A program made the translations under genes and the position numbers. The notes beneath the pieces are model-generated. The model was not told the DNA's origin, did not search any database, and saw only the letters and a list, made by a program, of their open reading frames with translations. Shown in pieces: positions 52,335-60,783 of a stretch of DNA of 64,000 bases. Source of the stretch: Pseudomonas lactis. Lineage in GTDB: Bacteria > Pseudomonadota > Gammaproteobacteria > Pseudomonadales > Pseudomonadaceae. The DNA lies in the NCBI RefSeq assembly GCF_001439845.1, contig NZ_JYLO01000010.1, positions 248,001 through 312,000 on the forward strand. Reading direction: 5' to 3'. Position 1 is the stretch's first letter. The number at the start of each line of letters is the position of its first letter.

Positions 52335-52400
52335 ATCGCGGGCAAGCCCGGCTCCCACAGAGAAACGCGTTCAAATGTGGGAGCCGGGCTTGCCCGCGAT
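52335..52400. repeat. REPIN after the glycosylase gene
   Basis: Inverted arms 52335-52359 and 52376-52400, perfect over 25 bases (ggcaagcccggctccca core), spacer of 16 bases. Confidence 0.9.
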
Positions 52401-52424
52401 GGCGTCATCCCGGTCGATAAAGCG

Positions 52425-53771
52425 TCAGCGCTTTACCTGTTTCAAGGTCTCGGCAATCAGAAACGCCAACTCCAGCGACTGATCGGCATTCATCCGTGGG
52501 TCGCAATGGGTGTGATAGCGGTCCGACAGGCCATCTTCGGTGATCGGCCGTGCGCCGCCGATGCATTCGGTGACGTTCTGCCCGGTCATCTCGATATGGA
52601 TCCCGCCGGCATAGCTGCCTTCTGCCTGGTGCACCTGGAAGAAATCCTTCACTTCGCCAAGGATCTGCGCAAAGTCGCGGGTCTTGTAGCCGCTGCTGGC
52701 CTTGATGGTATTGCCGTGCATCGGGTCGCAGCTCCACAGCACTTGCTTGCCTTCGCGCTGCACGGCACGGATCAGGTTGGGCAAATGGTCGCCGACCTTG
52801 CCTGCCCCCATACGGGCGATGAGGTTAAGGCGGCCGGGGTCGTTATCCGGGTTGAGGATGTCGATCAGGCGGATCAGGTCGTCAGGGTTCATGCTCGGTC
52901 CGACCTTCACGCCGATCGGGTTGTTTACCCCGCGCAGGAACTCGACATGGGCGCCGTCCAACTGACGGGTGCGGTCGCCGATCCACAGCATATGTGCCGA
53001 GCAGTCGTAGTAGTCGTTGGTCAGGCTGTCGCGGCGTACGAAGGCTTGTTCATAGTTGAGCAGCAACGCTTCGTGGGCAGTGAAGAAGCTGGTTTCGCGC
53101 AATTGCGGCGAGCTGTCCATGCCACAGGCGCGCATGAAGGCCAGGGTTTCGTCGATGCGGTCGGCCAGTTGGCTGTACTTTTCAGCCAGGGCTGAGTTGG
53201 CGATGAAATCCAGGTTCCACTTGTGCACTTGGTGCAGGTCCGCGAAACCGCCCTGGGCAAAGGCGCGCAGCAGGTTGAGGGTGGCGGTGGACTGGTGGTA
53301 GGACTGCAGCAGACGGTCCGGGTCTGGCACGCGGCTTTTTTCGTCGAAGCCGATGCCGTTGACGATATCGCCACGGTAGGCGGGCAGGGTGATGCCGTCG
53401 ATGGTTTCATCGTTGGCCGAGCGTGGCTTGGCGAACTGACCGGCCATGCGCCCGACTTTCACCACCGGGCAACCGGCGGCGAAGGTCATGACAATAGCCA
53501 TCTGCAGCAGCACCTTGAAGGTGTCGCGGATCTTCGCGGCGGAAAACTCGGCAAAGCTCTCGGCGCAATCGCCACCTTGCAGCAGGAAGGCACGGCCCTG
53601 GGTCACTTCGGCAAACTGACGGCGCAATTCGCGGGCTTCCCCGGCAAACACCAGGGGCGGGTAGCTCGCCAGGCTTTGTTCCACTTGCAGCAAGTGGGCA
53701 GCGTCCGGGTATTGGGGTTGCTGCTGGATCGGCAGGGCTCGCCAGCTATCGGGGCTCCAGGGTTGGCTCAT
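52425..53771 (-). CDS. 3-deoxy-7-phosphoheptulonate synthase, class II
   Basis: A 448-residue class II (plant-like) DAHP synthase. It begins MSQPWSPDSWRALPIQQQPQYPD and contains QGGDCAESFAEF, VVKVGRMAGQFAKPRS, NPIGVKVGPSMNPDDL, LIARMGAGKVGDHLP and WSCDPMHGNT, all characteristic of the class. It makes the same product as the class I enzyme encoded at 38757. In Pseudomonas, class II enzymes often feed specialised pathways or escape feedback control. The start at 53771 gives the right family length; an ATG one codon earlier is possible. Divergent from the spermidine-synthase-like gene. Confidence 0.96.
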   Translation of the reverse strand: MSQPWSPDSWRALPIQQQPQYPDAAHLLQVEQSLASYPPLVFAGEARELRRQFAEVTQGRAFLLQGGDCAESFAEFSAAKIRDTFKVLLQMAIVMTFAAGCPVVKVGRMAGQFAKPRSANDETIDGITLPAYRGDIVNGIGFDEKSRVPDPDRLLQSYHQSTATLNLLRAFAQGGFADLHQVHKWNLDFIANSALAEKYSQLADRIDETLAFMRACGMDSSPQLRETSFFTAHEALLLNYEQAFVRRDSLTNDYYDCSAHMLWIGDRTRQLDGAHVEFLRGVNNPIGVKVGPSMNPDDLIRLIDILNPDNDPGRLNLIARMGAGKVGDHLPNLIRAVQREGKQVLWSCDPMHGNTIKASSGYKTRDFAQILGEVKDFFQVHQAEGSYAGGIHIEMTGQNVTECIGGARPITEDGLSDRYHTHCDPRMNADQSLELAFLIAETLKQVKR

Positions 53772-53894
53772 CATGAACTCGTTTGCGGGTGGATGTCGGG
53801 GCGTCAATGTTAGCAGCAATTAGTACGTGACCTGTGGCTGCCGCTTGGCCGACAATCGCGCCTTTGTCGTGCGGTAGACCCTTTAGGAGTAGTG

Positions 53895-54650
53895 ATGAGC
53901 GAGGAGCGTGTCGAGCGCCTGCTGGCCGAAGTCCATGATGAATTCGGCATGATCCGTGTGCTTGAAGTGGCGGATTACCGCTTTCTCGAATTCGGCGATG
54001 CCATTGAGCAAAGCTGTGTATTCACCGCTGACCCGAGCTGGTTGGAGTACGACTATACCCGCGCGATGCTGATCGGTGCGTTGTGCCATGAGCAGCCGGA
54101 GAGTGCGTTGTTTCTCGGCCTGGGCGCGGGCACGTTGACCCAGGCGTGCCTCAAGTTCCTGGCGCTGGACGATGTCGAAGCCATTGAGCTGCGCCCCGAT
54201 GTACCGCGCCTGGCGATTGAATATCTGGGGCTGGATGACGATCCGCGCTTGTACATCCGCATTGGTGACGCGCTGCAATTGCTCGACAGTGCCGAATCTG
54301 CCGATCTGATTTTCGTCGACCTCTACACCGATGTCGGCCCGGGCGTGGGGCATCTGGCCTGGACCTTTCTGGAAAACTGCCAAAAGAAACTCAACCCCGG
54401 CGGCTGGCTGGTGATCAACCAGTGGGCCACCGATGATGGCAAACCGCTGGGGGCGGCGTTGCTGCGTGGGTTGTACCACCGGCATTACTGGGAGCTGCCG
54501 GTGAAGGAGGGCAATGTGATTCTGTTGGTGCCTTCGGAGTTGGATCAGGAGCTGGACCTGGAGGCGCTGTCAGCCCGCGCCGAAGCCTTGGCGCCGCGGT
54601 TGGGGTATTCGTTGCAGCCGTTGATCAAGGCGATTCGGCCGGCTACCTAG
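53895..54650 (+). CDS. Spermidine synthase-like SAM-binding protein
   Basis: A 251-residue Rossmann-fold protein. The SAM-binding motif ALFLGLGAGTLTQACLKFL, the acidic loop DDVEAIELRPDVPRLA and the FVDLYTDVGPG motif are spermidine synthase-like, and EVADYRFLEFGDAIEQSCVF resembles the N-terminal strands of that fold. It lacks the canonical gate-keeping sequence, so whether it is a true aminopropyltransferase or a methyltransferase is open. ATG 53895 follows AGGAG. Divergent from the class II DAHP synthase gene by 123 bases. Confidence 0.82.
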   Translation: MSEERVERLLAEVHDEFGMIRVLEVADYRFLEFGDAIEQSCVFTADPSWLEYDYTRAMLIGALCHEQPESALFLGLGAGTLTQACLKFLALDDVEAIELRPDVPRLAIEYLGLDDDPRLYIRIGDALQLLDSAESADLIFVDLYTDVGPGVGHLAWTFLENCQKKLNPGGWLVINQWATDDGKPLGAALLRGLYHRHYWELPVKEGNVILLVPSELDQELDLEALSARAEALAPRLGYSLQPLIKAIRPAT

Positions 54651-54667
54651 TTGCCAGTTCGGGCGCT

Positions 54668-54749
54668 TTCGCGGGCTAGCCCGCTCCCACAGGGGATTGC
54701 ATTTCAGCAGAGAATGCAATTCAACTGTGGGAGCGGGCTTGCCCGCGAA
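54668..54749. repeat. REPIN between convergent genes
   Basis: Inverted arms 54668-54691 and 54726-54749 differing by one base (gggctagcccgc against gggcttgcccgc). Between them is a smaller hairpin, attgcatt with aatgcaat. Confidence 0.88.
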
Positions 54750-54783
54750 GAGGCCCTCACTGCCGACCGCTAATTCAGTTCGT

Positions 54784-55575
54784 TCAAATCCCCTTGAACA
54801 CCCCCGGCCGCTTCTCGATCATCGCCCGAACACCCTCCTTGGCATCCTCACTGTTAAGCAGTTTATCCACCATGGGCGGCAGCGCGGCGGCTGCGACGGC
54901 CTCACCCTCCATCCGCGCCAGCCGCGCCGACATCAACGTGGCCTGCACACCCAGCGGTGCCTGGCGCGCAATGCGGTTGGCCAACTCGATGGCGCGGGGC
55001 AACAGGTCTTCACTGGCCATCACTTCCTGCACCAACCCCAGGCGCAGGGCTTCATGGGCGTCGAATTCGTCGCCAGTGAGCAGCCAGCGCATCGCATTGC
55101 CCCAGCCGGCGATTTGATGAAAGCGCAATGTCGCGCCGCCAAACGGGAAGATCCCACGTTGAACTTCCATCTGGGCAAAGCGGGTATTGCTGGCGCAGAG
55201 GTTGATATCCGCCGCCAGCATCAATTCGATACCGATCGTCAGGCAATAACCCTGGGCGGCGACGATCACCGGCTTGCTTACGCGCGGGCCGGCAAACACC
55301 CCCCACGGGTCGCACCCTCCCAGCGGCGGTTGCCAGCCGCCCGCCATCACGCTGCTGACATTGGCCAGGTCCAGCCCGGCCGTGAAGTGATCGCCATGGG
55401 CAAACACCACGGCCACCCGAGCGTCATCGTTTCGATCAAATTCGCCATAGGCCAGGCTCAGCGCATTGAGCAAATCAAGGTCGAAGGCGTTGCGTTTGGC
55501 CACACGGTCCAGGCCCAGCAATAGAACATGGCCCTCAAGTGCGCGGCTGACACGGCTACTGCTGGCTTGATTCAT
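54784..55575 (-). CDS. Crotonase / enoyl-CoA hydratase-isomerase family protein
   Basis: A 263-residue crotonase. The CoA-binding oxyanion segment is HGDHFTAGLDLANV and the second glycine segment is AAQGYCLTIGIELMLAADINLCA; FAQMEVQRGIFPFGGATLR is the usual active-site region. The typical Glu of hydratases sits near IELMLA; the Glu at the second position is in MEVQRG. It acts on short- or medium-chain acyl-CoA, substrate unknown. Faces deaD across a 423-base gap. Confidence 0.9.
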   Translation of the reverse strand: MNQASSSRVSRALEGHVLLLGLDRVAKRNAFDLDLLNALSLAYGEFDRNDDARVAVVFAHGDHFTAGLDLANVSSVMAGGWQPPLGGCDPWGVFAGPRVSKPVIVAAQGYCLTIGIELMLAADINLCASNTRFAQMEVQRGIFPFGGATLRFHQIAGWGNAMRWLLTGDEFDAHEALRLGLVQEVMASEDLLPRAIELANRIARQAPLGVQATLMSARLARMEGEAVAAAALPPMVDKLLNSEDAKEGVRAMIEKRPGVFKGI

Positions 55576-55998
55576 GGGGTGTGCCCTCGGGGCGCGGGTA
55601 AGGTTTCAGACCAAAGGGTCTCAATGGTTGGGTGAACCGTTTAAGCTTGATGGCCAACAGGGCCGGGCCTCTGAAAAATAGACCCTGGCGCACGGATCTG
55701 CAAAACGCGTGACGCAGTGCGCTTTATCGGTGCCTGACGATAAAAAAAGCTCCCTTTTTCAGCTATTTCCGGTATAGTGCGCGCCGGCCTTTAACCGGGC
55801 CGCGTTTAGGTAGCGCAATTCCCCGAAGTCAGCTTCGGCTGCACGTCCGCACAGCGGACTCTCCCTTGACGAATCTTTTTCATTCATTCGTTTTCGCAAA
55901 TCCCCGCCGACAAAGCAGCCAGGGCGACTCTTGAGTCTCAACACGGCATGCGCAGCTTTGGAGCATGGGTCTTTGCGGATGCACTTAGAGGCAGACCC
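55576..55998. other. Region between crotonase and deaD, with structured leader
   Basis: No gene in 423 bases. It contains the crotonase promoter side, an inverted repeat (tttatcg with cgataaa, about 55722-55746), a TATAGT box (55773-55778) and two tandem hairpins (55823-55838 and 55845-55859) in front of deaD. Confidence 0.6.
55773..55998 (+). promoter_or_regulatory. deaD: Probable promoter and structured leader of deaD
   Basis: TATAGT (55773-55778) is a good -10 box, without a clear -35. Downstream, ccgaag-tcag-cttcgg (55823-55838) and gtccgc-aca-gcggac (55845-55859) are perfect 6-bp hairpins 6 bases apart. A leader of over 200 bases fits post-transcriptional control of a cold-shock helicase gene; the function is inferred. 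Confidence 0.45.
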
Positions 55999-57672
55999 AT
56001 GACCCAGGAAACCGGCGGCTTCGCCGCTTTTAATCTTAACCCGAATATTCTTGCAGCCGTCGCAGCGACCGGCTACGAAGAACCTTCGGCGATTCAGCAG
56101 CAATCGATCCCGATCATCATGGCCGGTAAGGACATGATTGGCCAGGCGCAAACCGGTACCGGTAAAACCGCCGCGTTCGCCCTGCCTATTCTGCATTGCA
56201 TCGATCCTGCCAAGCGCGAGCCGCAAGCCCTGATCCTGGCGCCAACCCGTGAGTTGGCGCTGCAAGTAGCAACCGCCTTTGAAACCTACGCCAAGCAAAT
56301 GCCGGGTGTAACTGTTGTGGCCGTTTACGGCGGCGCGCCTATGGGCCCACAACTCAAGGCAATCCGTAATGGCGCACAGATTGTTGTCGCCACTCCGGGC
56401 CGTCTGTGCGACCACCTGCGTCGTGACGAAAAAGTTCTGTCGACCGTGAACCACCTGGTTCTGGACGAAGCTGACGAAATGTTGAAGCTGGGCTTCATGG
56501 ATGACCTGGAAGTCATCTTCAAGGCACTGCCAGCGACCCGTCAGACTGTACTGTTCTCGGCCACCCTGCCGCAGTCCATCCGTGCCATTGCCGAACGCCA
56601 CCTGCGCGATCCGGAGCACGTGAAGATCCAGACCAAGACCCAGACCGTTACCGCGATCGAACAGGCTCACCTGTTGGTTCACGCTGACCAGAAGACCTCG
56701 GCTGTATTGAGCCTGCTGGAAGTCGAAGACTTCGACGCCCTGATCATGTTCGTGCGCACCAAGCAAGCGACCCTGGACCTGGCTAGCGCCCTGGAAGCCA
56801 AAGGCTACAAAGCCGCTGCGCTGAACGGTGACATTGCCCAGAACCAGCGTGAGCGCGTGATCGACTCCCTCAAGGATGGCCGTCTGGACATCGTTGTAGC
56901 GACCGACGTTGCCGCCCGTGGCCTCGACGTTCCACGTATCACCCACGTGTTCAACGTTGACATGCCTTACGATCCAGAGTCCTACGTTCACCGTATCGGC
57001 CGTACTGGCCGTGCCGGTCGCGAAGGGCGTGCATTGCTGCTGGTGACTCCACGTGAGCGCCGCATGCTGCAAGTGATCGAGCGTGTTACCGGTCAGAAAG
57101 TTGCCGAAGTCCGCCTGCCGGATGCTCAGGCCGTTCTCGATGCGCGCATCAAGAAACTGACCAACAGCCTGGCGCCACTGGTGGCTGACGCTGAATCGAC
57201 TCACGGCGACCTGCTGGACCGCCTGACCGCCGATATCGGTTGCACCCCGCGTGCCCTGGCTGCAGCTCTGCTGCGCAAAGCTACCAATGGTCAGGCCCTG
57301 ACCCTGGCAGCTATCGAAAAAGAACGTCCACTGGTTCCGAACAGCGCGCCACGCGGTGATCGTCCAGAGCGTTCCGGCGACCGTCCAGACCGTGGTGATC
57401 GCGAGCGTCGCGCTCCAGTGCCATTGGCTGAAGGCCGTGCTCGTTGCCGTACCGCGCTGGGTGCGCGTGATGGTATCGCTGCCAAGAACCTGCTGGGCGC
57501 TATCCTCAACGAGGGTGGCCTGGCGCGTGAAGCCATCGGTCGTATCCAGGTGCGTGACAGCTTCTCCCTGGTGGAGCTGCCGGAAGACGGCCTGGAAAAA
57601 CTGCTGACCAAGCTCAAAGATACTCGCGTTGCCGGTAAGCAGCTCAAGCTGCGTCGCTACCGCGAAGATTGA
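55999..57672 (+). CDS. deaD: DEAD-box RNA helicase DeaD/CsdA
   Basis: A 557-residue ATP-dependent RNA helicase. Motifs in order are the Q motif (YEEPSAIQQQSIP), Walker A AQTGTGKT, PTRELALQV, TPGR, DEAD (VLDEADEMLKLGF), SAT, then ARGLD and HRIGRTGR, and a C-terminal basic Arg/Asp-rich linker (GDRPERSGDRPDR) with a DbpA-like RNA-binding domain (FSLVELPEDGLEKLL). It unwinds RNA in ribosome assembly and cold adaptation. The start MTQETGGF at 55999 follows AGAGG. A strong terminator lies 30 bases after the stop. Confidence 0.96.
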   Translation: MTQETGGFAAFNLNPNILAAVAATGYEEPSAIQQQSIPIIMAGKDMIGQAQTGTGKTAAFALPILHCIDPAKREPQALILAPTRELALQVATAFETYAKQMPGVTVVAVYGGAPMGPQLKAIRNGAQIVVATPGRLCDHLRRDEKVLSTVNHLVLDEADEMLKLGFMDDLEVIFKALPATRQTVLFSATLPQSIRAIAERHLRDPEHVKIQTKTQTVTAIEQAHLLVHADQKTSAVLSLLEVEDFDALIMFVRTKQATLDLASALEAKGYKAAALNGDIAQNQRERVIDSLKDGRLDIVVATDVAARGLDVPRITHVFNVDMPYDPESYVHRIGRTGRAGREGRALLLVTPRERRMLQVIERVTGQKVAEVRLPDAQAVLDARIKKLTNSLAPLVADAESTHGDLLDRLTADIGCTPRALAAALLRKATNGQALTLAAIEKERPLVPNSAPRGDRPERSGDRPDRGDRERRAPVPLAEGRARCRTALGARDGIAAKNLLGAILNEGGLAREAIGRIQVRDSFSLVELPEDGLEKLLTKLKDTRVAGKQLKLRRYRED

Positions 57673-57700
57673 TCCGCCCTTGGGCTGATTGATCGCACAT

Positions 57701-57733
57701 AAAAAATCCCCGACTGGTTCGGGGATTTTTTTT
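57701..57733 (+). terminator. Intrinsic terminator of deaD
   Basis: aaaaaatccccg pairs with cggggatttttt (12 bp, perfect), loop actggtt, then more T residues. Confidence 0.95.
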
Positions 57734-57762
57734 GCCTGATGTTTAGTCTCCGGCACGAACAA

Positions 57763-57853
57763 CTGTGGGAGCTGGCTTGCCTGCGATAGCGGTGAGTCAG
57801 CAAGCCAGTGTGTGACTGATACACCGCTATCGCAGGCAAGCCAGCTCCCACAG
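57763..57853. repeat. REPIN with perfect 32-bp arms
   Basis: Arms 57763-57794 and 57822-57853 are perfect reverse complements over 32 bases, one of the longest REP stems in the window. The core is gcctgcgatagcggtg with its complement. Confidence 0.92.
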
Positions 57854-57864
57854 GGGTAACGGTG

Positions 57865-58632
57865 TCAGCCAAAGCGATAGATATCCATGCCCAGGGCGCC
57901 CAGTGTGAAGCCTTGGTGCGCCACGCTGAAATCTGCGCCCGCACCCCGCGCGAAGTACAACGGCAGCAGATGCTCATCGCTGGGATGGCTGCGCACGGCA
58001 TGGGGCGCCTGGCGGCGATAGTCATGCAAGGCGGCGTCGTCATTGGCCGCCAGTCTGTCGACCACCCAGTTGCGAAACTCCAGCGCCCACGGTGTGATCG
58101 TTTCCGGCCCTGCGCGCCAATCCAGTTCGCCCAGGTTATGGGTGATGCTGCCGGAGCCGATCAACAGCACACCCTGTTCACGCAGGCTGGCGAGTGCATG
58201 CCCCACGCGGGTCTGCAAGGCGGGGCCCATACGACTGGGCAAGGAGACTTGCACCACCGGGATGTCCGCTGCCGGGTACATCAGCGACAGCGGGACCCAG
58301 GTGCCATGGTCGAAGGGCCGACGTTCATCAATGCTGGCAGCCAGACCGTCGGCGTGCAGCAATTCGACGATCTCACTGGCCAGTTGTGGGTCACCCGGCG
58401 CGGGGTATTGCACCGCAAACAGCTCGCGCGGGAAGCCGCCGAAGTCGTGCCAGGTTTCGGGTGCAGTACTGCCGCTGACCAGCAGCTGCGGGCTTTCCCA
58501 ATGCGCCGACACCACCACAATGGCTTTGGGCCGTGGCAGCTCGGCAGCCAGACGCTGCAGCGCAGGGCCGCTGGCGCCGGGTTGCAAGGCCAGCATGGGC
58601 GAGCCGTGGGAGATAAACAGGCTGGGGAGCAT
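57865..58632 (-). CDS. ygiD: DODA-type extradiol ring-cleavage dioxygenase (YgiD-like)
   Basis: A 255-residue class III (LigB-like) dioxygenase. Iron ligands are likely His9 (ISHGSPML), His44 (VSAHWESP) and the region YPAADIPVVQVS with SITHNLGEL. It matches 4,5-DOPA dioxygenase proteins, which open catechol rings such as DOPA; the physiological substrate in Pseudomonas is not shown. It converges with deaD; a REPIN lies in between. Its gene start is about 100 bases from the divergent tpm gene. Confidence 0.9.
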   Translation of the reverse strand: MLPSLFISHGSPMLALQPGASGPALQRLAAELPRPKAIVVVSAHWESPQLLVSGSTAPETWHDFGGFPRELFAVQYPAPGDPQLASEIVELLHADGLAASIDERRPFDHGTWVPLSLMYPAADIPVVQVSLPSRMGPALQTRVGHALASLREQGVLLIGSGSITHNLGELDWRAGPETITPWALEFRNWVVDRLAANDDAALHDYRRQAPHAVRSHPSDEHLLPLYFARGAGADFSVAHQGFTLGALGMDIYRFG

Positions 58633-58735
58633 GAGCAGGGTCCTGAGGGTTAAGATGGAGCCATCTTCAATCAGATCATCGATCTAAATCTAATATAAGT
58701 TTTAGCGCCTTTTGATCGAATTTTCGGAGTGATTC

Positions 58736-59392
58736 ATGCAGCCTGAATTTTGGCAGGACCGCTGGGCGAGCAATCAGATTGGTTTCCACCAGCGCGAGGT
58801 CAATCCCTATTTGCAACGGCACTGGCCCGTGCTGGGGCTGCCCGAGGGGGCAAAGGTGCTGGTGCCGTTGTGTGGCAAAAGCCTGGACTTGGTATGGCTC
58901 GAGAGCCAGGGGTACCCGGTCATGGGCGTGGAGCTATCGGAGCAGGCGGTGGAGGCGTTCTTCAGCGAGCAGGGGCTTGTGCCGCACGTCACTCAGAAGG
59001 GCGCCTTCAAGGTTTACCAGGCGGGCCAGATCGAACTGTGGTGTGGCGATTTCTTCAGTCTGGATGCTGAGGCAGTGGCCGGTTGCAGCGCCGTTTATGA
59101 CCGCGCGGCATTAATTGCCTTACCGCCGCTGATGCGTGCGCAATACGCCGAGCACCTGAATGCCTTGCTGCCCTCAGGCTGCCAGGGGTTGCTGATTACT
59201 CTTGATTACGACCAAGCTCAGAAGGCCGGTCCGCCTTTTGCTGTTTCGAACGAGGAGGTGCAGATGCTGCTGGGGCCATATTGGATGTTGGAGCGGCTGG
59301 AGGAGCGGGACATCCTGGGGGAGAGCGGGAAGTTCCTGCAGGACGGTGTTACCCGCCTTGAAGAGCGTGCTTATCGGCTGACCCGGCGCTGA
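58736..59392 (+). CDS. tpm: Thiopurine S-methyltransferase
   Basis: A 218-residue SAM-dependent methyltransferase of the TPMT family. N-terminus MQPEFWQDRWASNQIGFHQREVNPYL, and the SAM-binding LVPLCGKSLDLVWLESQGYPVMGVELSEQAVEAFF, followed by YDRAALIALPPLMR, are all characteristic. In Pseudomonas it methylates tellurite, selenite and thiols, so it supports metalloid detoxification. GGAG precedes the ATG. Confidence 0.95.
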   Translation: MQPEFWQDRWASNQIGFHQREVNPYLQRHWPVLGLPEGAKVLVPLCGKSLDLVWLESQGYPVMGVELSEQAVEAFFSEQGLVPHVTQKGAFKVYQAGQIELWCGDFFSLDAEAVAGCSAVYDRAALIALPPLMRAQYAEHLNALLPSGCQGLLITLDYDQAQKAGPPFAVSNEEVQMLLGPYWMLERLEERDILGESGKFLQDGVTRLEERAYRLTRR

Positions 59393-59407
59393 AAGGGCTT
59401 TTGCTTT

Positions 59408-59522
59408 TGTAGGAGCGAGGGTGACGCCTAGTTCTTGCTCGCGAAAGACGTCAACGATAACGCGTGCTTGGTGAATGAACGCGGCGCCTGTTAGTTTTTC
59501 GCGAGCAAGCTCGCTCCTACAG
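59408..59522. repeat. REPIN with a 14-bp insertion in the left arm
   Basis: Arms of the gtaggagcgagcttgctcgcg type at 59408-59445 and 59499-59522. The left arm is split after gtaggagcgag by the 14 bases ggtgacgcctagtt (59420-59433). Confidence 0.87.
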
Positions 59523-59547
59523 AGGAGGGTGAGAAATCAGCATGCAC

Positions 59548-59575
59548 AAAAAAGGGGCGATCATATCGCCCCTTG
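59548..59575 (-). terminator. Intrinsic terminator of htpX
   Basis: On the minus strand aaggggcgat pairs with atcgcccctt, loop atg, followed by six T residues. It lies about 17 bases after the htpX stop. Confidence 0.92.
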
Positions 59576-59591
59576 TCGAGTCATCTGGCTA

Positions 59592-60479
59592 TCAGCCCCG
59601 GCGACGCAGTGCGTCAATCCGCTCTTCCAGCGGCGGGTGGCTCATGAACAAGCGAGCCAGGCCCTGCTTGATGCCGCCGTTGATGCCGAAGGCGGTCAGG
59701 CTGTCCGGCATATGCACCGGCAGGCCCTGTTCGGAGCGCAGGCGTTGCAGCGCGCCGATCATTGCGCTGGTGCCCGCCAGGCGTGCGCCGGCTTCATCTG
59801 CGCGGAACTCGCGTTTGCGCGAGAACCACATCACGATGGCGCTGGCCAGGAAGCCCAGGACCAACTCGGCGAAAATGGTCGCCACGAAGTAGGCAATGCC
59901 ACGGCCTTCTTCGTTCTTGAAGATGACCTTGTCGACAAAGTTGCCGATGATCCGCGCAAAGAACATCACGAAGGTGTTCACCACGCCCTGTACCAGTGCC
60001 AGGGTGACCATGTCGCCGTTGGCTACGTGGCCGATCTCGTGGGCCAGCACCGCCTTGACTTCATCGGGCGAAAACCGCTCCAGCAGGCCCTGGCTCACGG
60101 CCACCAGCGCGTCGTTCTTGTTCCAGCCGGTGGCAAAGGCGTTGGCCTCATAAGCAGGAAAAATCCCCACTTCGGGCATTTTGATGCCTGCTTCTTGAGA
60201 CAACTGCTCCACGGTTTGCATCAGCCATTGTTCATGGCGAGTGCGGGGTTGAGTGATGATCTGGGTGCTGGTGCTCATCTTCGCCATCCACTTGGAGATG
60301 AACAGCGAGAACAGCGAACCGGCAAAACCAAAGACCGCACAGAAAATCAGCAGCTGATTGAGGTTCAGATCAACCCCATTGGCCGCCATGAACCCGTTGA
60401 AGCCAAAAAGGCTCAGGGTGACGCTGGCAATCAGTACGACCGCCAGGTTAGTGGCCAAGAACAGCAGGATGCGCATCAT
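59592..60479 (-). CDS. htpX: HtpX, inner-membrane M48 zinc protease
   Basis: A 295-residue membrane protease. Zinc motif HEIGH is at residues 147-151 (AVLAHEIGHVANGD), and a third ligand lies in the later FRADEAGARL segment. Two N-terminal membrane helices (about 3-25 and 42-62) and two more after the active site (about 160-180 and 195-215) match the family. It cleaves misfolded membrane proteins, with FtsH. The start at 60479 gives MMRILLFLATN. Confidence 0.96.
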   Translation of the reverse strand: MMRILLFLATNLAVVLIASVTLSLFGFNGFMAANGVDLNLNQLLIFCAVFGFAGSLFSLFISKWMAKMSTSTQIITQPRTRHEQWLMQTVEQLSQEAGIKMPEVGIFPAYEANAFATGWNKNDALVAVSQGLLERFSPDEVKAVLAHEIGHVANGDMVTLALVQGVVNTFVMFFARIIGNFVDKVIFKNEEGRGIAYFVATIFAELVLGFLASAIVMWFSRKREFRADEAGARLAGTSAMIGALQRLRSEQGLPVHMPDSLTAFGINGGIKQGLARLFMSHPPLEERIDALRRRG

Positions 60480-60783
60480 GGTTGTAGAATTCTCCTCATG
60501 CTTAATATGTCGCTCACTGCGGGGTATATAAGGTGCGGCATGGGGTGATTCAACCGGGGGACTATTTCAAACTGTGTCCTACACCTCGGGCGTAGGGCCT
60601 TGAAGGGATTTTCCCACCTGTATTGTCAGCCGTGATCGACCCGATGCTACCCCGTCGCCCCGTGATTATAGGGGGTACGTCATCGGCAGAGGCCAAATGA
60701 AGTACAACCGCAAGTAAGTGACACAGAAGTGTTGCCAGATAATCGCTGTACGACCCTTTGTGAGTCGTACAGCGTCAATTGCC

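Noticed and set aside
55722..55746. Inverted repeat tttatcg/cgataaa before deaD as a terminator
   Set aside because: The A-run lies on the wrong side for a terminator on either strand.
55759..57762. Open frame of 667 codons antisense to deaD
   Set aside because: It mirrors the biased codons of a highly expressed gene (Gln/Thr/Val-rich) and has no recognisable domain; deaD on the plus strand is certain.
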